This document shows positions 7,694 through 16,813 of a stretch of 35,225 nucleotides of DNA, piece after piece. The notes under the pieces were generated by a model. It saw only the letters and a list, made by a program, of their open reading frames with translations. It ran no database searches and was not told the origin of the DNA. The stretch is from an uncultured Bacteroidales bacterium (GTDB taxonomy: Bacteria; Bacteroidota; Bacteroidia; Bacteroidales; UBA932). The stretch is from assembly GCA_900318015.1 (NCBI GenBank), contig ONJB01000036.1:1-35225 (forward strand), written 5' to 3'. The first letter of the stretch is position 1; each line of letters begins with the position of its first letter. Made by a program: the position numbers and the translations under genes.

Positions 7694-9802
7694 ATGAACA
7701 GGAAAGGTACTATCATAGCGATCGTCGCGATTGCGCTGATGCTGGCAGGCATCGCATGGGCGGTGAGCCGCCTGTATCGGGAAGACAAACCCCGGCAGGC
7801 GTCGGTCAACACCGAATATCCGCTCCTGCGGGCCGTTCCGGCCGATGCCGCCGCGGTGTTCTGTTTCGACGGCAGCGCGAAGGCGCGCGGGGTCCTGGCG
7901 GACTCCGTCGGCGTGCTCAAGGCTTTCCTGGCACCGGAGGACCCCGCGCTGATGGCCTATCTGGCCAAGGCGGGGGAGAACCGGATGCTGGTATCCCTGC
8001 ATAATAGCGGCTCGCTCGTCCCGCTCGTCGCGGCGGAAGTCGCATCCGCTGATTCCACCCTCCTCGCGCCCTATGAGGCCCTGGCCGCGAAAGCCGGTCT
8101 CAAGATGGCCTACCAGGACGGGCTCTTCCTGGCTTCCCGTTCCGAGACGCTCCTCAATTCCTCCCGCCGCCATCTGGACGAGGGAATCTGCATCCTCGAG
8201 GCGCCGGGCCTGGAGGAACTGACAGGCCGCATCGGTGGGGCCGCCGTGGCCTTCCTGTCGGCCCGCCAGACCCCGAAGCTGCTCCAGACCTGGTCCACGG
8301 CCCGGATCCGCCAGCACACGGACTTCGTCCGCACCCTGGCCGACTGGACGGCTTTCGAGCTGGCCGCGGCCGACGACAAGCACCTCTTCCTGAAAGGGAC
8401 ATCCGCCACTCCGGAGAAAGGAACCAGTTTCCTGCGGGCGTTCCGCGGGTTCAAGATGCCGGCGGCTTCCTTCGGGGACGCCCTTCCTTATTTTGCCGAT
8501 TATGCGCTCTCCATCCCCGTCGGGGACGTATCCTCCTATCTGGAACGCTACCGTTCCTTCCAGGATGCGAAAGGAAAGCTCAATCCCTATGACAAAGCGC
8601 TGAAAGACAAGGCGGGACGCGACTTGGGACCCGAGCAGTGGGCCCTCCATTTCGGAATCAAGGAAGTCGTCCGCGCCGCCTATCAGCTGGACGGCATCCA
8701 GCAGGACGTCGTCCTGGTGCGCTCCTCCCGCGACATCCCGTCAGGAAGCAATTTCTATCCTGGCAACCTCGCCACCCTGTTCGGGCGGCTGTTCGATGTC
8801 GTGGACACGTTGTGCGTATCCCTTCCCGGGCACTGGACGGTGATGGGCAGCGCCTCGTCCGCCGGTCCTTTCCTGGACAAGAAGTTCCTGGACTATCCGC
8901 TCCGGGAGCGGCTGTCCGACGCGGGCCTTTCCGTTCCCGCCGGTATCGTGGCTTATGCATCGGCCACGGATTTCCCGGCCGTTCTCACGGATCTTTTCTC
9001 GCCGACGCCGGCCCAGGCCCTCAGCGCTTATGTGACCGGATCGGCCTATGCCCCGGCGCTCGCCGGCGTGGACTTCTCCTCCGGCGATCCGGACATCCGG
9101 GTTTCACTGGACAAGCGCGCCCTCAAGGGCAACAAGGTCCAGGTCCTGGAGCGTGACACCACCGTGGTCATTCCCACCGGACCTTTCCCGGTCCTGAACG
9201 GGGAAACCGGCAAGACCAATTCCTTCTACCAGAACGCGAACCTCTACCTGTGCCTGAACGACGAGAATGGCAAGGGCCTCTGGGGTGTTCCTTTCAAGCA
9301 GCCCCTCTGCGGTTACGTCGAAAGCATCGACTATTACGGGAACGGAAAGATCCAGTTCCTGTTCGCCGCCGGGCAGGGCCTGTACCTGCTGGACCGCCTG
9401 GGCCGCTTCGTGAAGGACTTCCCGGCCGATCTCGGCAAGCCGGTCCTCCTGGGGCCGAAGGCCTATGACTTCACGGGCGCGCACGGGTATACCGTGATGG
9501 TTCTCCACAAGGACAATTCGCTGGAAATGTACAACCTCCATGGCCAGAAGCCGGCCGCCTGGAAGGGCATCTACGCCCCTGAGACGGTCAAGGCGCTTCC
9601 GGAACTCCTGGAGGTCAAGGACAAGAAATACTGGGTGGTCCGCACGTCCATCCGTACCCTCGTGTACGGCTTCGACGGCGGCGAGTCTCTTACCAAGGAC
9701 GAAGGAGGAAAGATGATCCGTCCCGACTCCCAGATCACTCCTTCCTCCCGCGGCATCTCCGTCGACTGTTACGACGGAAAGACCCGGGACATCAAACTGT
9801 AA
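7694..9802 (+). CDS. Membrane-anchored extracytoplasmic protein of unknown function
   Basis: I do not recognise this 702-residue protein with certainty. A single hydrophobic segment at about residues 7-24 (IIAIVAIALMLAGIAWAV), after MNRKGT, makes it an N-terminally anchored protein facing the periplasm. No lipobox is seen. The rest is a long soluble region without obvious catalytic motifs. The first half (PADAAAVFCFDGS, LVSLHNSG, LLAPYEALAAKAGLKMAYQDG) resembles the general style of DUF3352-type periplasmic proteins. The last 200 residues (YYGNGKIQFLFAAGQGLYLLDRLGRFV) read like a beta-propeller-type repeat region. It starts the rightward cluster 29 bp before the acyl-CoA ligase and diverges from the dcw cluster, so a cell-envelope role is possible but not shown. 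Confidence 0.75.
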   Translation: MNRKGTIIAIVAIALMLAGIAWAVSRLYREDKPRQASVNTEYPLLRAVPADAAAVFCFDGSAKARGVLADSVGVLKAFLAPEDPALMAYLAKAGENRMLVSLHNSGSLVPLVAAEVASADSTLLAPYEALAAKAGLKMAYQDGLFLASRSETLLNSSRRHLDEGICILEAPGLEELTGRIGGAAVAFLSARQTPKLLQTWSTARIRQHTDFVRTLADWTAFELAAADDKHLFLKGTSATPEKGTSFLRAFRGFKMPAASFGDALPYFADYALSIPVGDVSSYLERYRSFQDAKGKLNPYDKALKDKAGRDLGPEQWALHFGIKEVVRAAYQLDGIQQDVVLVRSSRDIPSGSNFYPGNLATLFGRLFDVVDTLCVSLPGHWTVMGSASSAGPFLDKKFLDYPLRERLSDAGLSVPAGIVAYASATDFPAVLTDLFSPTPAQALSAYVTGSAYAPALAGVDFSSGDPDIRVSLDKRALKGNKVQVLERDTTVVIPTGPFPVLNGETGKTNSFYQNANLYLCLNDENGKGLWGVPFKQPLCGYVESIDYYGNGKIQFLFAAGQGLYLLDRLGRFVKDFPADLGKPVLLGPKAYDFTGAHGYTVMVLHKDNSLEMYNLHGQKPAAWKGIYAPETVKALPELLEVKDKKYWVVRTSIRTLVYGFDGGESLTKDEGGKMIRPDSQITPSSRGISVDCYDGKTRDIKL

Positions 9803-9831
9803 GTACTGAAACCGACCTTAACAACCTGAAA

Positions 9832-11493
9832 ATGGAATTCAAATCCGTCAACAAGATCATCGAGAACAGCTTCCGGGAAAACTGGGACCGTCCTGCCCTC
9901 TCCAACTACCAGGGCGTGACGCTCAACTACCGGGACGTGGCGCGCCGGATCGCCAAACTGCACATCGCCTTCGAGCAGTGCGGGCTCCAGAAGGGCGACA
10001 AAGTCGCCATCTGCTCCCGCAACCAGGCGAACTGGGGCGTCAGTTTCCTCGCCGCCCTTACCTACGGCGCCGTGGCCGTGCCCATCCTGCACGAGTTCAA
10101 GCCCGGCAACATCCATTACCTGGTGAACCATTCCGAGGCCCGCGTCCTCTTCGTGGACGAGGTCATCTGGGAAGGCCTGACACAGGATGAGATGCCCGGC
10201 CTCTCGGTCGTCGTCCAGATCAATACCTTCAAGTTCCTGTATGCCGACACCGAGGAGCGGCAGAACGTGCGCGAGCACCTGAACGAGTCCTTCGGCAAGA
10301 AGTATCCCGACTACTTCGGCCCCGAGCACCTGGATTACTACGAGGACGGCCCCGAGGAACTGGCGCTCATCAACTATACCTCCGGCACCTCCGGCTTCTC
10401 CAAGGGCGTGATGATCCCTTACCGGGCCCTGTACTCCAACATCGACTTCGCGAAGAACGACGCCTGCCCGATGCTGAAACCCGGCATGCAGTGCGTGTCC
10501 ATGCTCCCGTCGGCCCACATGTACGGCATGATGTTCGAATTCCTCTATGAGATGACCTGCGGCATGCACGTGCACTTCCTGAGCCGCGTCCCCAGCCCGA
10601 AGATCATCATGAAGGCCTTCTCCGAGATCCATCCCGACATCATCATCGCCGTTCCGCTGGTGATGGAGAAGGTATACAAGACCAAGCTCAAACCGCTCAT
10701 CGACCGGAGGAAGATCAAGCTCCTGATGAGCATCCCGGTGCTGGACAAGGTGATTGCCAAGCGTTTCTGCACCGAACTCACGACCGCCTTCGGCGGCCAG
10801 TTCGAGGAGGTGATCCTGGGCGGCGCCGCCTTCAACCCGGAGGTGGAGCAGTTCCTGCACAGGATCGGCTTCCACTATACGGTGGGCTACGGCATGACCG
10901 AGTGCGCCCCGATCATCGGTTACGCACACTGGAACAAGGTCAAGGTGGGTTCCGCCGGCCGTGCGGCCAAGAACATGCAGATCCGCATCGACTCCCCGGA
11001 TCCCCGCAACATCCCGGGCGAGGTGCAGGTCAGCGGCCCGAACGTGTGCCTGGGCTATTTCAAGAACGAGCAGGCCACCCGCGACTCCTTCACCGAGGAC
11101 GGCTGGTTCCGCACCGGCGACATGGGCATCATCGACGAGGACGGCTACCTGTTCCTGCGCGGCCGCTCCAAGTGCATGATCCTGGGCCCTTCCGGCCAGA
11201 ACATCTATCCGGAGGAACTTGAGGCCGTGATCAACAACTACACCTACGTCGTGGATTCCCTCGTCGTGGAGGACGACGGCGGCCTCACGGCCCTCATCTA
11301 TCCCGACTGGCACCAGGGCGAGCTGGACGGCATGACCCGCGACAGCCTGAAGGAGCGCCTCCTCAGCGTCCTCCCGGACATCAACTCCGAGCTCCCGAAG
11401 TATGCGCAGATCCGCAAGGTCGAGTTCATGCCCGAGGACTTCGAGCGCACCCCCAAGAAGAGCATCAAGCGTTATCTCTATCAGAGAAACTAA
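9832..11493 (+). CDS. AMP-dependent acyl-CoA synthetase / long-chain fatty acid-CoA ligase family
   Basis: Adenylate-forming enzyme of the ANL superfamily that activates a carboxylic acid with ATP, then usually forms a CoA thioester. Core motifs are present: the phosphate loop YTSGTSGFSKG (182-192), GYGMTEC (352-358), the aspartate motif GWFRTGD (424-430), the hinge GRSKCMILGPSGQNIYPEEL, and the C-terminal Lys region TPKKSIKRYLY (K near 542-546). At 553 residues it is typical of bacterial FadD-like ligases. The substrate cannot be read from sequence; a long-chain fatty acid is the family default. Its stop overlaps the start of the next gene as TAATG, so the two are probably co-translated although functionally unrelated. 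Confidence 0.9.
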   Translation: MEFKSVNKIIENSFRENWDRPALSNYQGVTLNYRDVARRIAKLHIAFEQCGLQKGDKVAICSRNQANWGVSFLAALTYGAVAVPILHEFKPGNIHYLVNHSEARVLFVDEVIWEGLTQDEMPGLSVVVQINTFKFLYADTEERQNVREHLNESFGKKYPDYFGPEHLDYYEDGPEELALINYTSGTSGFSKGVMIPYRALYSNIDFAKNDACPMLKPGMQCVSMLPSAHMYGMMFEFLYEMTCGMHVHFLSRVPSPKIIMKAFSEIHPDIIIAVPLVMEKVYKTKLKPLIDRRKIKLLMSIPVLDKVIAKRFCTELTTAFGGQFEEVILGGAAFNPEVEQFLHRIGFHYTVGYGMTECAPIIGYAHWNKVKVGSAGRAAKNMQIRIDSPDPRNIPGEVQVSGPNVCLGYFKNEQATRDSFTEDGWFRTGDMGIIDEDGYLFLRGRSKCMILGPSGQNIYPEELEAVINNYTYVVDSLVVEDDGGLTALIYPDWHQGELDGMTRDSLKERLLSVLPDINSELPKYAQIRKVEFMPEDFERTPKKSIKRYLYQRN

Positions 11494-11894
11494 TGGAAAA
11501 ATTCGACCACAGCTACCTGGAAATGGCGCAGATCTGGGCGCAGAACTCCTATTGCAAGCGCCGCAAGGTGGGCGCCCTCCTCGTGAAGGACCGGATGATC
11601 ATTTCCGACGGTTACAACGGCACTCCTTCCGGTTTCGAGAACATCTGCGAAGAGGACGGGGTGACGAAGCCCTATGTCCTGCATGCGGAGGCCAACGCCA
11701 TCACCAAGGTGGCGAAGTCCGGCAACAGCAGCGAGGGAGCCACGCTCTACGTGACGGCGTCCCCCTGCCTGGAATGCTCCAAGCTGATCATCCAGTCCGG
11801 CATCAAACGCGTGGTGTACCGGGACGAGTACCGGCTGACGGACGGCATCGACCTGCTCCGCCGCGCCGGCATCGAAGTGGAAAGAGTGGACTGA
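11493..11894 (+). CDS. dCMP deaminase / cytidine-deoxycytidylate deaminase family protein
   Basis: Zinc-dependent deaminase of 133 residues, closest to the ComEB/dCMP deaminase group. Seen: the substrate-side motif GYNGTPSGFENICEED, the zinc and proton-shuttle motif HAEANAI (His64, Glu66), and PCLEC (Cys92 and Cys95) supplying the other zinc ligands. Such enzymes convert dCMP to dUMP for thymidylate synthesis. The protein is slightly shorter than many family members but has all catalytic residues. The ATG overlaps the ligase stop by one base, and the next gene begins 7 bp downstream, so it sits in the middle of an operon. Confidence 0.9.
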   Translation: MEKFDHSYLEMAQIWAQNSYCKRRKVGALLVKDRMIISDGYNGTPSGFENICEEDGVTKPYVLHAEANAITKVAKSGNSSEGATLYVTASPCLECSKLIIQSGIKRVVYRDEYRLTDGIDLLRRAGIEVERVD

Positions 11895-11901
11895 CCCCGG
11901 T

Positions 11902-13491
11902 ATGGACAACAGACAACAACGCTGGATCCGCATCGCGGAGGTCCTCCTGGGTGTGCTGCTCGGCGTGTTCCTCACGCTCACGGTCGTCCGTTACCGGGAG
12001 ACTCACCGCATCCTGAGCGCCCAGTACATCGAGTGGCGGAAACTGAACCTGATCCTGTCCGAGATCGAGCGGAACTATGTCGACACCCTCGACCAGGCCG
12101 GGATGACGGATGCCGCCATCGCCGGGGCCCTGGCGCAGCTGGATCCGCATTCGGTCTACCTGCCGCCCGTGAAGCGGCAGCAGGCCGACGAGGAACTGGC
12201 CGGCAATTTCGAGGGCATCGGCATCCAGTTCAACGTGCCGAACGACACGGCCATCGTGCTGGAAGTGATTCCCGGAGGCCCGGCCGAGAAGGCGGGCATG
12301 CAGCCGGGCGACCGGCTCCTGAAAGTGGATGACAAGGTCATCGCCGGAGTCAAGTTCCCGCAGGACAGCATGGTCCGGCGGATGAAGGGACCGTCCGGCA
12401 CCAAGGTCGTCGTGACCGTCGGCCGCGGCCGGGACGTCATCCCCTTCGAGATCATCCGCGGGAAGATTCCGCTGCACAGCATCGACGCCGCCTTCATGGT
12501 GGACGACACGGTCGGTTACGTGCGGCTTGCCAAGTTCTCCTCCTCCACGCGGAAGGATTTCGTCGAAGCCTATACGGGCCTGCTGGCACAGGGCATGAAG
12601 CACCTGATGATGGACCTTCGGGACAATACCGGCGGTTTCCTGGACCAGGCGCTGCTGCTGTCCAACGAGTTCCTTTCCCGGGGCGATACCATCGTGTACA
12701 TGGAAGGCCTGCACCGGCCCCGCGAGGTATTCCGTGCCGATGGCAAGGGCCGGCTCCAGGACATCGGCCTGACCGTCCTCATCAGCGAGAACTCCGCCTC
12801 CTCCAGTGAGATCTTCGCCGGAGCCATCCAGGACAACGACCGCGGCACCATCGTCGGCCGCCGTTCCTTCGGCAAGGGCCTCGTGCAGGAGCAGTTCGCC
12901 TTCACGGACGAATCCGGCCTGCGGCTTACCGTGGCACGGTTCTACACGCCTTCCGGGCGCTGCATCCAGAAGCCGTATGACGACTACGATTACGACATCT
13001 ACAACCGGTATGCCGGCGGCGAAGTCTTCTCCGCCGACAGCGTGAAACTGAATACGGAAGATGTCCATTACACCCGTGGCGGCCGCGTCGTCTACGGCGG
13101 CGGCGGCATCATGCCGGATGTGTTCGTGCCCATGGACACGACCAGCGCATCCCCCTTCTACATCGCCTGCAACCGGAAAACAACGCAGATGCGTTTCGCC
13201 GCCGCGATGTTCGACAAGTATTCGAAACAGCTCCTCGCCATCGACAACTATCAGGACATGGATACCTTCCTGAAGCAGATCGACATTCCTAGCCAGTTCC
13301 GCCGCTTCGCGCTCAACCGCGACGGCATCACGGTCTCCGACGCGGAATATGCGGAGACGCTCGAGTACCTGCAGCCGCAGCTGAATGCGCTCGTAGCCCG
13401 ATACTCGAAGCTGAACGAGAACGCGTTCTACAAGTACTATCTGCCGGTAGATGTCACCGTCACTGCGGCCCTCAAGTCCATCCGGGAATGA
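11902..13491 (+). CDS. S41-family C-terminal processing peptidase
   Basis: Periplasmic, membrane-anchored serine protease of the CtpA/Prc type, 529 residues. Order: one transmembrane segment (about 11-30), an N-terminal helical region, a PDZ domain (about 97-180, with GIGIQF, VIPGGPAEKAGMQPGDRLLKV), then the tail-specific protease core. The catalytic region has the SASSSE motif (298-303) and FGKG (K325). The Ser300-Lys325 spacing of 25 fits the Ser-Lys dyad of this family. The C-terminal 140 residues form the helical extension usual in Bacteroidetes members. These proteases trim or degrade periplasmic proteins from the C-terminus. The stop overlaps the start of shikimate kinase as ATGA. Confidence 0.93.
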   Translation: MDNRQQRWIRIAEVLLGVLLGVFLTLTVVRYRETHRILSAQYIEWRKLNLILSEIERNYVDTLDQAGMTDAAIAGALAQLDPHSVYLPPVKRQQADEELAGNFEGIGIQFNVPNDTAIVLEVIPGGPAEKAGMQPGDRLLKVDDKVIAGVKFPQDSMVRRMKGPSGTKVVVTVGRGRDVIPFEIIRGKIPLHSIDAAFMVDDTVGYVRLAKFSSSTRKDFVEAYTGLLAQGMKHLMMDLRDNTGGFLDQALLLSNEFLSRGDTIVYMEGLHRPREVFRADGKGRLQDIGLTVLISENSASSSEIFAGAIQDNDRGTIVGRRSFGKGLVQEQFAFTDESGLRLTVARFYTPSGRCIQKPYDDYDYDIYNRYAGGEVFSADSVKLNTEDVHYTRGGRVVYGGGGIMPDVFVPMDTTSASPFYIACNRKTTQMRFAAAMFDKYSKQLLAIDNYQDMDTFLKQIDIPSQFRRFALNRDGITVSDAEYAETLEYLQPQLNALVARYSKLNENAFYKYYLPVDVTVTAALKSIRE

Positions 13492-14045
13492 TGATTGCCC
13501 TCACAGGCTTCATGGGAAGCGGAAAGACGACAGTCGGGAAGGTCCTCGCGGACTTTCTCGGCTGTCCCTTTATGGACCTGGACGACCTGGTCGTGAAGAA
13601 GGCGGGGAAGAGCATCCCCGATATCTTCGCCCAGGACGGGGAACTGGCTTTCCGGGAGCTGGAAGCCCAGATCCTGCGGAAAACCGTGGCGAAGTACGCG
13701 GAAAGCACGGCCGTACTGGCCCTCGGCGGCGGCGCCGTCCTCGCGCCTGCCTCGGCCGCCCTCCTGCACGAAAAGACCGTCTGCATCTATCTCCGCGCCA
13801 CACTGGACACCCTTCTCGCCCGGCTGGAAGGCGAAACCGCCGGTCGCCCGCTTTTGCAGGAGATCCCCGATCAGGTCGGGGATGACGGTGGTTCGGTCGT
13901 CATGCCCGGCCCCGACCGGGCATCTGTCTCCGCAAGACTCTCCTCCCGCGAACCCCTCTATGAAAAAACCGCCCATGTCATCGTTGACACGGACGGTCTG
14001 TCTCCGGACGAAGTCGCGGACGAGATTATCATCTCGGCCCTCTAG
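13488..14045 (+). CDS. aroK: Shikimate kinase with an in-frame palindromic-element insertion
   Basis: Phosphorylates shikimate to shikimate-3-phosphate in the cytoplasmic chorismate pathway. Walker A is GFMGSGKTT (7-15). The shikimate-binding DLDD and FRELE motifs and the GGGAVL loop are present, as is AGRPLLQ just before the lid. Residues 125-146 (EIPDQVGDD through DRAS) coincide exactly with a 66-bp inverted pair of palindromic units. They interrupt the lid/adenine region between RPLLQ and the ARLSSREPLYEK segment, making the protein 185 residues against about 165-175 for the family. The start overlaps the protease stop (ATGA at 13488-13491); the TAG stop shares CTAG with the convergent parC stop. 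Confidence 0.92.
   Translation: MMIALTGFMGSGKTTVGKVLADFLGCPFMDLDDLVVKKAGKSIPDIFAQDGELAFRELEAQILRKTVAKYAESTAVLALGGGAVLAPASAALLHEKTVCIYLRATLDTLLARLEGETAGRPLLQEIPDQVGDDGGSVVMPGPDRASVSARLSSREPLYEKTAHVIVDTDGLSPDEVADEIIISAL
13860..13925. repeat. Inverted pair of palindromic units inside aroK
   Basis: Unit A (13860-13886) has arms around loop TCAGG. Against the 27-bp unit in murE it differs at five positions, all transitions. Four of these form two compensatory stem pairs (T-A to C-G and G-C to A-T) and the fifth is in the loop. Unit B (13899-13925, opposite orientation) has arms GCCCGG/CCGGGC and a six-base loop. The spacer is 12 bp. The total of 66 bp is 22 codons and stays open in the aroK frame. 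The compensatory changes argue that the hairpin itself is maintained. Confidence 0.85.
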
Positions 14046-16813
14046 AACAATGTCCAGTCGGTGAAATCGGCGGCGGGCTCTTCGGGCTCGTCTTTCTTTT
14101 TCAGCATCGCCGCGGCTTCGCCGCCTTCGGGGGCGGCAGGAGCGGATGCCGGCGTCTCGGGAAGATCCGGAATCTCTTCATCCAGTTCGATGTCGATGGG
14201 CTCCTCTTCCTCGGGTGCGATGTCGTCCTCGGGCTTGTGGAGCGGCTCGATGAACTCGACCGCCTTGAGGTCCAGGCTGCTGCATTTCTTACCCTTGGCC
14301 GTGAGGCCCTTCTTGGCGATGAATTCCTCGGCGTCGATCACTTCCGCCTCGCGGCCTTCCTGGCGTCCGCCGAAGGTGAGCTTCACCTGCGGGTGCAGGT
14401 CGTCGGACAGGTCGACAAGCTTCGAACCCTTGGCGTCGGAGATGAAGGAGACGGGCGTGTTGTTGCTTTCGACGAAGCTGAACCGCTTGATGTAGTAGGC
14501 CTTCGCCGCGTTGTCCCAGTAGAGGACCGTGAAGGTGCGGTTCGGATCCAGCTTGCCGATGCGGATCACGTCGCCCTGGTACTTGTTCACCAGCTCGTAG
14601 TTGGTGGTGTAGTAGGAACCGTCGGAGAAGATGGCGAGGACGCGGTCGTTGCCGCTGTACTGGCCGATGTGTTCGCCGCGGCCGTCCTCGTTCAGGCGCT
14701 GGATGTCCGGGTCGTACCAGATGTCCTTGCCGCCCAGGTTCTGCACGGGATACTTCGTGACGAGGTTGCCCCGGGAGGTGCGGCCCTTGATGCCCAGGGT
14801 GGAGAAGTCGTACTCGAGCTGGGATTTCTTGATGCCCTTCTTCGGGCGCAGGGAGATCTTCACCGTCTCCGCCTCACCGTTGTGGTTCACGCTGAACCAC
14901 AGGATCTTGGACCCTTCGGCGCCGGTGGTGATGTCATACTCCTTGTCGCGGGTGATGGAGGTGATGGCGAAGCGCTTGGCATAGTGGACCGGGCCCTTGC
15001 CGTCGCGGTAGATGACGTTGTAGATGGTGCGGGCGTCGTTCCGGTTGAACACGCCGGCCCACAGGAGGTCCTTCCCGAAAAAGGCCTTGTCGGCCACCTT
15101 GGTCACCCGGTACTTGCCGTCCTTGCCGATGACGATGATCTCCGAGAGGTCGGAGCAGTCGGCGATGTATTCGGCCCCTTCGGAATTCTTGAGGCCGATG
15201 CCCACGAAGCCTTCCGCGAGGTTCGCGTACAGCTTCGCGTTGTTGTTCACGACCTTGGTCGCGGCGATGGTCTCGAAGGAGGTGATCTCCGTGAGGCGCG
15301 GATGGTCCTTGCCGTATTTCTTCTTGAGGGAACGGAACCAGTCGATGGTGTACTGCGTCAGGTGCTCAAGCTTGTCCCGCACGTCCTTCATCTCGTCCTC
15401 CAGGGCGTAGATCTTCTCGTCCAGGGCCTTGGTGTCGAACTTGGAAATCTTGCGGACCGGCTTTTCCACGAGCTTCAGGATGTCGTCCATCACGATCTCG
15501 CGGTGGAGGAGGTCCTGGTACTGCTTCATCTGGGTGAAGATGTCGTCGAGCTGCTCCTCCCAGTCGCGCTGGTTCTGCTCCAGCACCTTGTAGATGCGGT
15601 TCTCGAAGAAGATGCGCTCCAGGGAGTCGTAGTGCCACTGGTCCTCCAGTTCGCCGAGCTTGATCTCCAGCTCGCGGCCCAGGAGCTCGCGGGTGTGGTA
15701 CGTGTCGTACTCGAGGATGTCGTTGACGGACAGGAACTGCGGCTTGTCCTCCTTGATGACGCAGGCGTTCGGGTTGATGGTGGTCTCGCAGTCCGTGAAG
15801 GCGTACAGGGCGTCGATGGTCTTGTCCGGGGACACGTCGGCGGGGAGGTGGATGATGATTTCCACCTTGTCCGTGGTCATGTCCTCGATCTTCTTGATCT
15901 TGATCTTGCCCTTGTCCTTCGCCTTCAGGATGCTGTCGATGATCATATGCGAGGTCTTCCCGTAGGGGATCTCGCTGATGGTGACCGTGCTCTTGTCCAC
16001 CTTCTCGATGCGGGCGCGGATCTTCACCTGGCCGCCGCGGCGGCCGTGGTTGTACTTCGAGCAGTCCGCGAGGCCGCCGGTAGGGAAGTCGGGATACAGC
16101 TCGTAGGGCTCCTCCTTCAGGATGGCGACGGAGGCGTCGATGAGTTCGTTGAAGTTATGGGGAAGGATGCGGGACTGCATGCCCACGGCGATGCCTTCGG
16201 TGCCCTGCGCGAGCAGGAGCGGGAAGCGCACTGGAAGCTCCGTCGGCTCCTGGTTGCGGCCGTCGTAGGAGGTCATCCAGTTGGTGACCTTCGGGTCGAA
16301 GATCACCTCCTTGGCGAACTTCGAGAGCCGCGCCTCGATGTATCGGGCCGCGGCGTTGGAGTCGCCGGTGAGGATGTTGCCCCAGTTTCCCTGGCAATCC
16401 ACCGCGAAGCCCTTCTGGCCCAGCTGCACGAGGGCGCCCAGGATGGACGCGTCGCCGTGCGGGTGGTACTGCATCGCCTGGCCGACGATGTTCGCCACCT
16501 TGGTGTACCGGCCGTCGTCCATCTTGTACATCGCGTGCAGGACGCGGCGCTGGACGGGCTTCAGGCCGTCCACGATGTGCGGGACGGCGCGCTGGAGGAT
16601 CACGTAGGACGAGTAGTCCAGGAACCAGTCCTTGAACATGCCGGAAAGCTTGAACTTCCGGCTGTCGCTGCCCAGCAGGCGGGTGAACTTGCCCGTGGGC
16701 TGCGCATCTTCGTCAAGGGCCTGTTCTTCGTCGAGATTCTGTTCCTCGTCGAGGGGTTCTTCCTGGATGTCGTCGAATTCTTCGCTCATAGTCGGTTTCG
16801 GTTTAGAACTCAT
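14042..16813 (-). CDS. parC: DNA topoisomerase IV subunit A / type IIA topoisomerase A subunit (ParC-like)
   Basis: Breakage-reunion subunit of a type IIA topoisomerase, 923 residues, which decatenates or relaxes DNA together with a ParE/GyrB partner. Seen: LDYSSYVILQRAVPHIVDGLKPVQRRVL (winged-helix region), QYHPHGDASI, and the active-site Tyr158 in ARYIEARL. A coiled-coil tower region around 400-480 and a beta-pinwheel-like C-terminal domain follow. Both termini are acidic and low-complexity (repeats of LDEEQ at 20-40; E/P/A-rich tail). The form matches the shorter Bacteroidetes ParC rather than GyrA. The ATG at 16813 overlaps the end of era by 11 bp; an ATG eight codons later (16789) lies 13 bp beyond the era stop and is an equally good start. 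Confidence 0.9.
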   Translation of the reverse strand: MSSKPKPTMSEEFDDIQEEPLDEEQNLDEEQALDEDAQPTGKFTRLLGSDSRKFKLSGMFKDWFLDYSSYVILQRAVPHIVDGLKPVQRRVLHAMYKMDDGRYTKVANIVGQAMQYHPHGDASILGALVQLGQKGFAVDCQGNWGNILTGDSNAAARYIEARLSKFAKEVIFDPKVTNWMTSYDGRNQEPTELPVRFPLLLAQGTEGIAVGMQSRILPHNFNELIDASVAILKEEPYELYPDFPTGGLADCSKYNHGRRGGQVKIRARIEKVDKSTVTISEIPYGKTSHMIIDSILKAKDKGKIKIKKIEDMTTDKVEIIIHLPADVSPDKTIDALYAFTDCETTINPNACVIKEDKPQFLSVNDILEYDTYHTRELLGRELEIKLGELEDQWHYDSLERIFFENRIYKVLEQNQRDWEEQLDDIFTQMKQYQDLLHREIVMDDILKLVEKPVRKISKFDTKALDEKIYALEDEMKDVRDKLEHLTQYTIDWFRSLKKKYGKDHPRLTEITSFETIAATKVVNNNAKLYANLAEGFVGIGLKNSEGAEYIADCSDLSEIIVIGKDGKYRVTKVADKAFFGKDLLWAGVFNRNDARTIYNVIYRDGKGPVHYAKRFAITSITRDKEYDITTGAEGSKILWFSVNHNGEAETVKISLRPKKGIKKSQLEYDFSTLGIKGRTSRGNLVTKYPVQNLGGKDIWYDPDIQRLNEDGRGEHIGQYSGNDRVLAIFSDGSYYTTNYELVNKYQGDVIRIGKLDPNRTFTVLYWDNAAKAYYIKRFSFVESNNTPVSFISDAKGSKLVDLSDDLHPQVKLTFGGRQEGREAEVIDAEEFIAKKGLTAKGKKCSSLDLKAVEFIEPLHKPEDDIAPEEEEPIDIELDEEIPDLPETPASAPAAPEGGEAAAMLKKKDEPEEPAADFTDWTLF

